A stretch of DNA of 64,000 nucleotides, taken from positions 9,798,501 through 9,862,500 of the forward strand of contig OY987269.1 in NCBI GenBank assembly GCA_963920665.1, read 5' to 3'. Position 1 is the stretch's first letter; every line of letters starts with the position of its first letter. The DNA comes from Straminergon stramineum. Taxonomy: Eukaryota > Streptophyta > Bryopsida > Hypnales > Calliergonaceae. Positions 12,050-22,063 of this stretch are shown here, one piece after another. The notes under the pieces were generated by a model that worked only from the letters and a program-made list of their open reading frames with translations, had not been told where the DNA came from and did not search any database. A program made the position numbers and the translations under genes.

Positions 12050-12530
12050 TTTATTAGTAAATGAGATGTGGGTCACAATCAATGTCTCACTTAATAGTAA
12101 TGGAGTGAGTACTGATTAATGACTTCATCAGGAACTTCTAACTTTTCAGTGTAATTTTATTGTAGTAAGTGACTTTTTTAGGCCTTCCATGTTAGAAATT
12201 ACTGTGACTACTTTAGGTGTGTAAGATGAGCATTACGGATATAGATTTTGATCGTTTTGGGGTAGTCTAGATATTCTTTTGGGTCGTGATGGGCTAAACA
12301 CTTCAAAAATTCATAGCAAATTCTTACTTTGTCAAAAAAATAAAATTTCAAATGCTCTCATTGTTTCTCACACTTGTCTTTATCGCTTTATGTGGGAAAA
12401 AAAAATTAAAAATTTCAGCAATGGCATGAGTACAAACTCCTAATTCTGACCACAATGGTTCCTCGCCAGTGTACTGAAAGTTGCAAGGTAGGCTAGACCA
12501 CTCATTTTTGTCATAAAACTGGACGATGTT
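12050..12530. repeat. Dispersed repeat, copy 1 (related to 43680-44150)
   Basis: Colinear, diverged similarity to 43680-44150: taggccttc, ggatat, gtttggggatagtctaga, acttcataaattcata and tttcaacaat-like blocks appear in the same order in both. It carries no open frame and interrupts the decayed gene between fragments 1 and 2. Ends are approximate and no TIR was found. Confidence 0.5.
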
Positions 12531-12533
12531 AAG

Positions 12534-13720
12534 GTGATTCATGGGCAAAAGATGAAACGAGTGTCAATCCCGGTGTCAATAAGCGTGATGAACCGTGTTG
12601 TGGACAATACAATCAATACCGAGTCCAAGGAATACTTTTCCATTCAGTCAGAGAGGGAACTCTGGCCGGTACGGTGGACATTTTTCAAATACTTCGTGAC
12701 TCACATGAGTCGTGAGACACATGAAATCCTAAATTGGGTTTTTAATTTAACAAAGATTCCTGACTTCATTAAGGCCGAAGGATGAGGACAACTGCTTGAA
12801 GTTACTGGAGTTGGCTCATTCATAGTAGAATCATGGCATTTGGTTGCCGACATGAAGACCATCAAGGCGATGTACGGTTTAAAGCAAGGTCCCAACTGCC
12901 CACACTACTGCATCTACTGTAAGTTCCCATACACGAGTGAAGCTAGACTTTGATGGGTTCTGTAGCGCAAGCTGCAACAGCTGCTAACAATCGCAAATTC
13001 ACCTGGCAAAACGGTTTGTTCTCGAAAGCAGTGACTGCAGAACCTCTTTCTGTAGCGGCTATTCTTGGGCATTGGAAACCCATCTTTGACAGTCGGTTGG
13101 ATCGTGTCCACATATGTGTCGTACACGCCCTAAACAGAATCATCGAAAAGATGGTTTACATATTTTTATACATGCATGTCTGGACTAAAAGACAAAGATC
13201 TGGAGACGAAATGGAAAAGGTTGTTTCGTTGACTGGAGCTCGCGGTGGAATTATACCCAAGGGCTCCCTTGGTCGTGACGATCGAGAATCGATCGAGCTC
13301 TTGATTCTTGTGAAGAGAATCGACCGGGTTCTGCAGGTACTTGTCTCTTGACGAGAAGCATGATTGGTTGAAGAAAATTCTGAATCTTTGGTTGACTGGA
13401 TCTCACGGTGTTGGTAAAAAAAAACACGCTTTGGTGCAGTCATTTCAACACTGGTACCGTACCATATAATAGCGCACAGGTTTCGGAACTAAGAGGCTGT
13501 AGTAAGTTCTAAATGTTGAATTCGAAGACGTTGAAGCTATATACTATATGCAGAGGTCTAGATTCAAGCGCAGAGAGAGGCTTCAATAAATTCATCTTCA
13601 GCTCCGCACAGTGCTCTATGGCCGTCAAACTGCATTCGAAAAGGAAGCAAATGGCTACCGAGATCCAGACTCTACTGTAGCCACGTACAAACAATCTTCC
13701 CGAAATCTGAAGTGAGTATC
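12534..13720 (+). pseudogene. Decayed gene of unknown family (fragments 2 to 4)
   Basis: A frame opens at 12534 and, after an in-frame TGA at 12783, continues to 12951. It ends in a cysteine cluster, CPHYCIYC, that could bind zinc. A second frame (12950-13351) carries RLDRVHICVVHALNRIIEKM, then VVSLTGARGG. A short GT-AG intron (12919-12965) could bridge the two frames, but it is only 47 bp. Around 13516-13710 more coding-like sequence appears (VEFEDVEAIYYMQRSRFKRR; YGRQTAFEKEANGYRDPDST) with a premature TAA. Donor-like sites follow CTGCAG at 13337 and CTGAA at 13710. Together these look like remains of a multi-exon gene. I do not recognise the family. It could be a host gene copy or the coding part of a mobile element. 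Confidence 0.4.
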
Positions 13721-13755
13721 ATACCTGACACCCAATTCAACCACTCTAGGCATTA

Positions 13756-14165
13756 ATCGCCTGAAGCGTGAATTTAAGGTATGAGTAACGCTGGACAATT
13801 ATGAGTCGTGTCTGCCATGAGAATCTGAGCATGTACTCAGTTTCTGTGCTCCTCGATCGTTATCTGCAGGACTGAAAGATACCATCACCGGAGAAACTCT
13901 CTGCGATCCTGAGAAGCCAGTCGATCGTCCTGGAGCGTATGGACTTCCCTGATCCTGTGATTAAGGTTGCAATTGAGCCGAAGCTAGACCAAGGCAGATG
14001 TAGACAAGATCGATGTCCATGGGCCTTTTTAAACTAGCGCATGAGGATTCATCATTCCATTTCTAGCTCAAGAGACGAGGAGACCATCTAAACCGTCATC
14101 GAGGGAATGGGAGAGTTGCACATGGAAATTATTGTTGCTCGCCTGAAGCGTGAATTTAATGTATG
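13756..14165 (+). pseudogene. Decayed fragment of a bacterial/organellar-type elongation factor G
   Basis: Translated piecewise, 13870-13925 gives LKDTITGETLCDPEKPV, as in EF-G. Shifted frames then give VLERMDFPDPVIKVAIEPK, a SMGLLKLA-like piece, HFxxRDEET, and TVIEGMGELHMEIIV followed by RLKREF. These are consecutive motifs of EF-G domains II-III (plastid or mitochondrial type). Several frameshifts and stops make it a pseudogene. The tag RLKREF plus its following GTATGAGTA occurs twice (13759 and 14138), so a tail piece was duplicated. The first block is preceded by TTATCTGCAG, a good splice acceptor, which suggests a genomic rather than retro-copied origin. Family identity is secure; mechanism is inference. 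Confidence 0.75.
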
Positions 14166-14182
14166 AGTAGCGCTGGACAAAT

Positions 14183-14348
14183 ATCACACAGGGAGATCGT
14201 GAGGGTGATACCGGGGAGGTATAATATTTCAGTGTGTAACTATACCCCCCCCAAACTTTCTGTCTTAAAACAGAAAGTTTTGGGGGGGTATAGTTACACA
14301 CTGAAATATTATACCCCCCCGGTATCACCCTCACGATCTTCCTGTGAT
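14183..14348. repeat. Near-perfect foldback (inverted repeat) element, 166 bp
   Basis: Two arms of about 80 bp are almost exact reverse complements around a centre at about 14266-14270 (TTTCTGT / ACAGAAA, loop CTTAA). Arm landmarks are atcacac.gg.agatcgtgag, gtgataccgg, gaggtata, atatttcagtgtgtaac, tatacccccc and aactttctgt. Mismatches are a 2-base indel near the outer end and a few single bases. The arms contain runs of C on one side and G on the other. It lies directly after the EF-G fragment. No protein-coding role. Confidence 0.9.
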
Positions 14349-16150
14349 CAGTTTTGAACGACAGTGGATGGGAGTCTGTTTGGGTGATTTGTACGTACGA
14401 TTGTCCCAAAGATATGCTGGTTTTGCTTACTACAAATACTTGGAACACCCTTCAGTACTTAGTACTGGCATTGCACCTTATGAGAACAGTGATCAATAGA
14501 CCTCTCGCAGGATCTGATATTTTCGAGCTGTGGTCTGAGTTCCTGGCATGGAGAAGTTCATTTTGCGTAGAATGTACCACGATCCATTAAGGCAAAGGTC
14601 ATATCGATTTAACACTTCAGAAGACTCCTTTACTCGACATAATCGAGGACAAATTATTTGTTTTAGGGTTAACGTCTTCCTTATAAAATAAAAAGTCAAG
14701 CCATGTTCACGATTACTGAGAGCATTGTCCTCCTTCATATCCATCGATCATTTTTCAATAATTATAGCATAGTTTTTCACTAATGATATATCATGTCTGA
14801 GCAATAGACGGAGTGTATGTGCTTCACAAAACCCTTGTACGTACATGGCACCAAACAAATAGAAATATGCAAGGAATTGGGAGGCCATTCATTTGTACGT
14901 TCAGCTTGCCCAAATTAAATGCAGTCAACAAATGTAGCTCTGTACGTTCTAGGAAATCTCGCTTTGCATACACGGAGTGATCTACATAACCAAATATGCT
15001 TTGAGTTCTCTACATTCCCAGGACTCGGTTCACTTAGAATTGATCCCTCTATAGAATGTCAGCAATGCATGTGTGCCAATTTTAATTCAAAATCAATGAA
15101 CACCGTCTGAATTCAACTTGATACTCTCATAATTCAAACTCTGAATAGTACTTTGAATCCAACCTCATAAGTTATCTGCAAAAGAAACCAAATGGAAGTA
15201 GCTGCAGGATGCAATGCCTAATTGTGAAGCACATATTGTAGTCAAGACAGAAGGAAGATGCAATCTTTTATATGCACAGTGACTCAGGACAGAAGGAAGA
15301 TGCAAACTCATTTGAGAAAGTTTGGACTCTCAGGAGGGTTAATAGGAAGTGTCGACAGCGACCCTCACTGTATTACATTTATTTTGCTTGAGGAACTTTT
15401 TCCCTATTTCTGCACTTTGTCATTTGCAAATGTTATAGCATTCACTATGAAGTACTATTAGTTAGGATTGTGACAAATGTTGTTTTGATATTTGAAAGCA
15501 CCCTCGAAGCACCTCCCTCTAACAATTGAAAATAGAAAACTGAAATATATTTTTGGAACTCTCGATATTTACACAAGGTGAATCTTTGTTTTGTTAGAAA
15601 ATTTCCTTTTCTTGAGTAGCTTCAATAGGCTCTAGAAATAGACTGGTTTGTCAAACCCTGGTAGTCCTCTGGAGAATCCAAACTTTCTCTAATGTTTATT
15701 ACCATCTTTATGGGGAATTTTGTTAAAATGGTGTCATTCCATAACTTTGGCACTTTCAAGGTTTAGAGCATACATACGGTCTAATATCTATACTTGTCCT
15801 AAATGACATTTTTATAGTTTAAACTGCATAGTTTGAAATCTATACTTGCCTAAGATGTTGCTTTTATAGTTAAGACTATGTGGTTTGAAAATGATGCATG
15901 GAATTTGCCATTTGAATGAAATTCCCTATACTTACTATTACTCTAAGCTTATTTGGTAGTAAACATGCTTGTGTTGTAACATTTTTTTTCATTGCTTGCA
16001 TTAACTTTAGTAGTTATATCAATCACCACTCATAATCCAAATATTGAAGTTTGAGTTTGAAGTTGCTCCAAAGTGTATTAATATTTCTTGATGGTCATCA
16101 TGTATCATCTATAACATGCCGACCTCCAATTCTTCTTGAATATCTCTCAG
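14349..16150. other. Intergenic DNA, no gene seen
   Basis: Moderately AT-rich. A short direct repeat (gacagaaggaagatgcaa) occurs at about 15245 and 15287. No domain-bearing frame, RNA gene or larger repeat was recognised. Confidence 0.45.
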
Positions 16151-16155
16151 CTTAC

Positions 16156-17471
16156 TGTCGTGCCCCTTAGTGACACTTACCACCCTAAGTTCACCTTCTA
16201 GTGCTTTCCAAACACTTCACCCTTTAGTGACACTAAGGGTCACACTTTCTTAACACTGCATATGCCACGCATCCACAATGTTAGGTTCTAACTGAAGTCA
16301 TGGGGTTCTTCATTCCTCCATGACTCCCAACACTTCCATTCCAACCCTTAACTCCTACAAGATACAGGGCATGTCATTTGATGACGTAGGGTGGAACTTC
16401 CATTGATGTTTAAGCATTTGGTGGAGGCACTACTCTCCACCGGTGCTAACCGCCTTTAAATGGGACTCAACTCCCCATTAGGCCCAATCCAACTCATTTC
16501 AGAAGTTATTAATTAAGACTCACCAAACAGGACTCACACCATGACCTAGTGTAGAGTGGGACACCATCCAACTAATATCAAAGAGTACATAAGTACTTCA
16601 TAGTAATACACAAATGGTGGTGAGGCTCCAACACTAATCTTACTACCTAAGACCACTTAGGTTCATTATGGCACCATTTAGAAGTGAAGAATGAGACCTC
16701 CCCTCCTTATAGTACTCTTTGCGAGGTTCGGTAGCCCCTCCATACTAGAGGTCACTAAGAACCCCCAAGATGCTCCCCATCTTGGAAGACTATCCAATTC
16801 TAAGTGGTATCCTCCAAACTAGACCCCCAAAGACTTCGGATCTTTCTATCGAGATAACTTTTAGCTCCAAGCTCCAAGCTTCAAATACCAAGTGCGAGTT
16901 CATTTTTGTGATCTACATTTTTCGTAGATCACCGTGGACTATTCACTTTTATCAATATAATAATTATTGAGGAAGTTATAACCCTCCAAAGGTACGAGTC
17001 CCTCGGGATGTGTAGTTCTCCAAGACTCCACCTTTCTTTGGATGCCTATAACTTTTAGCTCACAGCTCATTTCCTCATGGGACTTATCATCCTAGAAATC
17101 TTGTCTCTTTAGCTTTCCAATGATATGCGCCATGCCCTATTTGGCTCAAAGAAATCCTCCCAAACCTTGTTTCCCACGTCCCTACGCCTCGGGACGCAAC
17201 CGGGACACTACCAACTTTGAGGAGCCATAACTTTTGATTCCCAACTCGGATTCTCGCATTCTTTGAACCCATGGACGCATCTTCTCACAAGCTTCCCAAG
17301 CATGTGCAACACGCCCCTTAATTCATCCGGATCAAAGTGCTACAATGCTCTAATTGCTCGGGATTCCTAATCTCCTTCACCCTATCTCTTCCAAGGCTTG
17401 GGGAGTCACCTCCAATGTCCCCCTTGCTCACCAAGGTGGCATAGACATGCCTCGTGATGAGGGTCGTGACA
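16156..17471 (-). mobile_element. Solo LTR of an LTR retrotransposon (1316 bp)
   Basis: The ends are TGTCGTGCCCC and GGGTCGTGACA, the canonical TG...CA with short inverted termini. The unit is flanked by the 5 bp direct repeat CTTAC at 16151-16155 and 17472-17476, the hallmark of integrase-mediated insertion. No gag-pol coding sequence and no second LTR are present, so it is a solo LTR left by recombination. Read on the minus strand it starts TGTCACGACCC and contains a TATA-like actataagg inside, so I assign minus orientation tentatively. Superfamily (probably Gypsy) is inference. Confidence 0.8.
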
Positions 17472-17476
17472 CTTAC

Positions 17477-17956
17477 AGTGCAATGAAACTATATGTACAT
17501 CATCATGTTGATCAAGGGCCTCCCAAGTATTATCAAGAAGTATCTTATGTCAATTACACACAAGACTTTATAAATGCAAATGCAAATGTCTCTAATATTG
17601 ATTGATCAATTTAGTGAGTCACTTACGTTTCAAAATAAAAAGTGATGCAAATTTTTTAGTATATTAAAATTACTACTCTATAATATTCTATATTGCTATG
17701 TACTTCTAGTGTGAAATTTTCAAATATTTTAATCATGTTTAGCATTTGATATGAATTTTCTTTAGCTTTCTTCAAAACTTTTGAAGAATTTTGAAATTTT
17801 CATGAAAAGTTTGAAATGTTATGACATATATTAAACATGGGATTTCATCTTTGAAGAATGAAAATTAAGAAATTCACTCATAAAGAAAGGCAAATGAAGA
17901 CTACATAGGTGGATAGTGAGGTTTGACTATCATGGGTTTTGTTATTTGAAGGTTCA
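17477..17956. other. AT-rich intergenic DNA
   Basis: No gene, RNA or repeat recognised. Confidence 0.4.
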
Positions 17957-18782
17957 TCCTTAACTCCTAAATGCCTAAGATTTTCCAAGTGTGTTTTCAC
18001 TATGAAAAAAGAGCATGGACTTATAGTTATTTCCAATAAAGCAAATTTTTGTTTTTCAAAATCAAACCACAAATGTTTAAAGAGCTTACTGATTTAGCAT
18101 GCTTTCCAATTTCGAGTGCAAAATTGCTCAGGAATTATAAGATTATAATAAGAGAAATACACATTTTCTATTTTCAGTATGTTGTCCCTCCCCACAATGT
18201 TTCAAAAATTTGCAAATAAATTTTTGGGGGATAAGAGGTGAGATGATTGACTAAAAATTGTATTAGAACCAATAAAATGTACTTGCAAAAACCTTAAGTT
18301 CAAATGAAGAGCTATCAAATTCATTACACCATCCACCTTGCAATTGTTTGAAATGCAATTTTTTTATAAGTAGAAATTGCAAAGAATTCCAATCAACACT
18401 TGCATGTTTAAATTTTCAATGGTGAAAATCATGAAAATACTAAGTTACCGTTTCTATTGGAACCATTATCGAAGCAAATGGGTAAGTATAATATTTTAGA
18501 TCTCAAATCAAGTCAAATTGCCAAACTTTGTTCAAAGCAAGGAAATTGGAATTATAATTAGAAAGCTTTACTCTTCATCTTATGGTACATATATGCCTTT
18601 GAGGCCCTTTAAAAAATCAAATACTTACCTTTTTCAATGAAAAATAGAAGTTTTCAATAGTTAACCTTCAAAGTTGCCCATAAAAAAATTTGAAACGGTC
18701 AAAGGAATTTAATTGCCCATATCAAAACAAGTCTGAAAGTTCTAATTGACCAAATATGGTCGGACGGGCACTTCAGGGTTAA
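17957..18782. mobile_element. Probable TTAA-type element, about 825 bp
   Basis: The left end at about 17957 reads TTAACTCCTAAATGCCTAAG. The right end reads gggcacttcagggTTAA, whose reverse complement (TTAACCCTGAAGTGCCC) matches the left end loosely. Its terminal TTAA (18779-18782) is also the first TTAA of the family C element that follows. The interior is AT-rich and non-coding. Confidence 0.45.
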
Positions 18783-19002
18783 AGAATAGCCTGTGAACTA
18801 TAGAAATCATCCCTTTCAGTATTGTATGAATCATTGGTTTAATAAAATCCCAAAGCACTTATTGGAAGTCAAACCACAATACATGACCTCTCTTGTTTTC
18901 ACAAAATTTTGAGGATGAATAATTACACTTCTATCTTACATAGAAAGATTCTCTATCATTCATTGGCTGAAAAACGGCCGTGGCATCCTCTGAGGGTTTA
19001 AA
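18779..19002. mobile_element. Family C TTAA-type element, copy 3
   Basis: Follows the 7720 copy: gaaatcatcccttt, cttattggaagtcaaacca, catgacctctc, gaggatgaataattac and agattctctatcattcattgg. The right end (gaggatgcca-type terminus, then TTTAA) matches the shared C/D terminus in reverse. It ends about 105 bp before the BUD31 upstream minisatellite. Confidence 0.6.
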
Positions 19003-19109
19003 AAATATAATCCTAAAATTTTGCGAGTAATACCATTACTCTTGACACAGTAGAGGCGGTAAGCCCAGGCTCGGGCGAGCGGGCAGCGGGCGGAGGAAAA
19101 ATTTCCCAG

Positions 19110-19229
19110 CCTTCCTTGCCAAGACCCCCCAGGCCTTCCTTGCCAAGACTCTCCTGGCCTTCGTTGCCAAGACCCCCCTGGCCTTCGTTGCCAAGACCCC
19201 CCTGGCCTTCGTTGCCAAGACTCCTTCCT
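19110..19229 (+). repeat. 24 bp minisatellite, five units, upstream of BUD31
   Basis: Five head-to-tail units of 24 bp with core ccttcgttgccaagacc followed by C-runs; units 3 and 4 are identical. Related Cctt/ttgcc motifs continue to about 19280. It lies about 265 bp before the BUD31 ATG, so it is in the promoter or 5' UTR. The minus strand is rich in G-runs. The Gly/Ser/Trp/Arg-repeat minus-strand frame it creates is an artefact. Confidence 0.9.
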
Positions 19230-19493
19230 TTCCGTTGCCCAGTACCCACTTCCCTTCCCTTGCCAAGGCCTCCCTTGCCTTACGCCCTTCGCAGCGGCGC
19301 TCACGCAGGTTTCGTCTCTGTCTCACACACTTCCGTAGGAACTTGGAGCACAAGATTCTGATTGCTCACAAAGTCCTATTTCCTTACCGATCGAAATCAC
19401 AGCTGTAGTCTTTGGTTTTCGCATTTTGCATTCGTTTGTGCGGACAATACAAGCGCTGAGTCGAGTTTTTTGGCGGTTTAAGGGTTTGGAGGG

Positions 19494-20851
19494 ATGCCGA
19501 AGGTGCGTACCAATCGGACGGTGTATCCGGAGGGATGGGAACTCATCGAGCCGACTCTGCGCGACTTGGAAACGAAGATGCGTGAAGGTCTGTAAGCCCT
19601 GCTCTCGGGTTTCTCGGTTCGTCCGGCATTTGAAAATCCAATAAAGTTCTTGTTAGGTTAGGGTTGTGTGAGCTTCTTCACTTTCGAGGGTTATTATGCG
19701 CTCTTCCCTTGATAGTCAATCTTCAAATAATAAGCGATTTTGGTTAAAATAGTGTTTAGGGTTTTTAGGGAACTTCTGCATTGAGTGCATATAAGAACCA
19801 GTTGTGGATATCCTCGTTTCTTTATTATCTCCACTTGTATTTCGCATCTCAAATTTCTGGTTAGGTTAGGGTTGTGCCGTTTATTCAATTTCGAGGGATA
19901 GAATCAGTGCTTGCCTTTGACACTCACGTTCTGTTGTCTTCAAATTTTAAGCTATGTTTGATGGGGGTTTAGGGGTTTTAGGGAACTTCTGCATTGAGTT
20001 AATATGAGAAATAGTTATGAGTATTCTCCTTTCTTTGTTTTCTCCGCTTATACTGTGCATCTCAAATCTTAAGGAGCCTGGAGTTGGACAGGTATTCAAG
20101 GTCGAGGTTTTTGAATGTAATTTTGTGGCGTGCAGCTGAAAATGAAACCCATGAAGGCAAGAGGAAGTGCGAGGCTTTGTGGCCAATCTTTAAAATTTCA
20201 CATCAGAAGAGCCGTTATATCTACGATCTCTTTTACAGGCGGAAAGCCATTACCAGGGAGCTGTTCGACTTCTGCTTAGATCAAGGCCATGCTGATAAGA
20301 ACCTCATCGCGAAATGGAAAAAAGTAAGTACCTCGTACCTCGAGCAGTTCACGTAAACTTCATTCTACCGTGTTGCACATCAGGTCTGGACAGTGCATAG
20401 TCGTTGTCCTGAATCTTTCGGTATATTGCTTTAACAATGTGTGAAATGGCCGTTCTTGAATTGCAAGTATGAAATGGAGGGGTCTTGTCTCGTGTCTCTC
20501 GATAGCTTCGGATATTGTACACATTCCTTGAGCTTGTACACTCTGAATCAAATGTCGTGATAAACGGAAACTTGGTCTGACATTTGAATTTAAGTTGTTA
20601 TTGTTATACAGTGTGATTGTGAATTAGAGTTTGATTACATTCTACTAATTTGTAGTGATGTCTAATGTTGTTGTGATTTTTTGCGCATTTGGCAGTCCGG
20701 TTACGAGCGTTTGTGTTGTTTGCGGTGTATTCAACCCCGTGATCACAACTATGGAACGACTTGCGTATGCCGAGTGCCCAAGCATCTGCGAGAAGAGAAG
20801 GTGATCGAGTGCGTCCATTGTGGTTGTCATGGATGTGCAAGTGGAGACTAG
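19494..20851 (+). CDS. BUD31: BUD31 / G10 homolog, spliceosome-associated protein
   Basis: Exons 19494-19587, 20136-20323 and 20696-20851 (TAG at 20849) join in frame through GT-AG introns to 145 residues, the usual length of plant BUD31. BUD31 is a small nuclear protein of the NineTeen-related/catalytic spliceosome needed for pre-mRNA splicing. Landmarks are [11 protein letters not shown] near the N-terminus (res 12-22), [17 protein letters not shown] (about 36-52), [13 protein letters not shown] (about 55-67) and [11 protein letters not shown] (84-94). The zinc-binding C-terminus has Cys at 101, 102, 105, 117, 119, 133, 136, 138 and 141. The start is the first ATG with the conserved MPKVR opening. 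All key cysteines are present. Intron 1 is almost entirely a tandem duplication (separate entry), and a minisatellite lies just upstream. Identity is very secure. Confidence 0.97.
19652..20072 (+). repeat. Tandem duplication (2 x about 210 bp) filling BUD31 intron 1
   Basis: Copy 1 (19652-19859) and copy 2 (19860-20072) both run from gttaggttagggttgtg through gggaacttctgcattgagt to the ctcaaat block, in the same order and with many point differences. Both contain TTAGGG-type tracts. The intron spans 19588-20135, so most of it is duplicated DNA. Confidence 0.85.
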
Positions 20852-21672
20852 TAATTTAGGCGCTCCGCCTGTCCTGACTCTGATTGGTACAGAGGATTGG
20901 GTTTTTTTGTACAATTTTAGACTCCTGTAGATCCTCAATTCGGGCGAAGTAGAATTGCGTAGCTTTTAAGGAACGCACGTCAGGGATTTTGCAAAGTTCA
21001 GAGCCTCAGTTTCTACTGGCAGGCAGGGGTATTTTCAACTGTGATTTGCAAGAGTGCGGTTTCCGCAGAGTAATCTTAGTGTATTATGATTCTTGATTTA
21101 AGCTTATTGGTCGAGGTTTTGATGTCATACTTTGCATTTGCACCTCTTCACTTGGAGATTCCTCGTTTTCTTTTCTCTCTTCTTGACACTATTTTAAAGT
21201 TGGCTATACTAGATTGAGCGTCTGAGGCGCCGCTTCACCTTCTGTTTGAATTCTGTTCCATTTCGTCATCCATTTTAGACCTGCGATCCTGGATAGAGTT
21301 GGCCAGTTTCTCGCACGCACTGTTAAACGACTGCGATGCAAGCTGCTCAGTGTCTAAATGCGATAGTACCCAATCAATTGAATGAAATTGTATTATTTTC
21401 AACGCTCCATTCTAGATGACTGAATTTTGGAGGGCTAGAAACAGCATAAAATTATGTTGCACAAAGTTAATAGAGCAGATCGGAAATCTTAGTCCGTCCT
21501 GTCTGGAGAGCGAATCTCCAGGTAGTGAACATGCGATCGGCAGAGCATGTGAGAACACAGTTCTGAGCACAGATTGTGTTAATTTAGATAAATTGGTGTA
21601 ATTTCAGAGTTAGAAATTCTTCTATAAGGTAGACAGGCCTACTATCGAACATCTAAGGCACTAGATATTGCA
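20852..21672. other. BUD31 3' region and intergenic DNA
   Basis: Less AT-rich than the distal intergenic DNA, so it probably includes the 3' UTR of BUD31. No further gene recognised. Confidence 0.4.
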
Positions 21673-22063
21673 TTAACCCTTAAACGTCGACACGGACGTT
21701 TTGTGTCCGATGAATGTCAAAAACCTCTCTGATGGATTTAAAAAAGCTTTTTTCATCCGGTTTTTTTTTGTGAAAGTGGTAATGCAGTTCTGCTGCGTCA
21801 GAGAAGTCCAAGAATAGGGTCATTGAATGCATTCTCATTATTAGGTGGTGTAAATTGCAAGAAAATGTCACGGAGATTCATATGGACAGTCATAGAGCCA
21901 TTACTACCCTTCTTTCAATTTCCATGAGGGCAGTAGGCAAAGCATACTTTTCCAGTCACTATTCATTGCATAAACAATATATTCAACTGCGGTTAGCAAC
22001 AACATGCATACTGTTCACAAATCGCTTTCTTCCATAGTTACTAGCTTGTCATTTAAGGGTTAA
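21673..22063. mobile_element. TTAA-type element, family D (391 bp)
   Basis: Begins TTAACCCTTAAACGTCG and ends ATTTAAGGGTTAA; the outermost 12 bases are perfect inverted repeats. The first 40 bases (including gacacggacgttttgtgtcc) recur at 63231-63265, and in reverse at the right end of the 7720 element. No coding capacity. Confidence 0.7.

Noticed and set aside
13870..14165. EF-G region as a functional gene
   Set aside because: Multiple frameshifts and stops, and only a small part of the protein is present.
18960..19304. Minus-strand frames with Gly/Ser/Trp/Arg repeats
   Set aside because: They are translations of the 24 bp minisatellite and an adjoining transposon; no start, intron or domain support.
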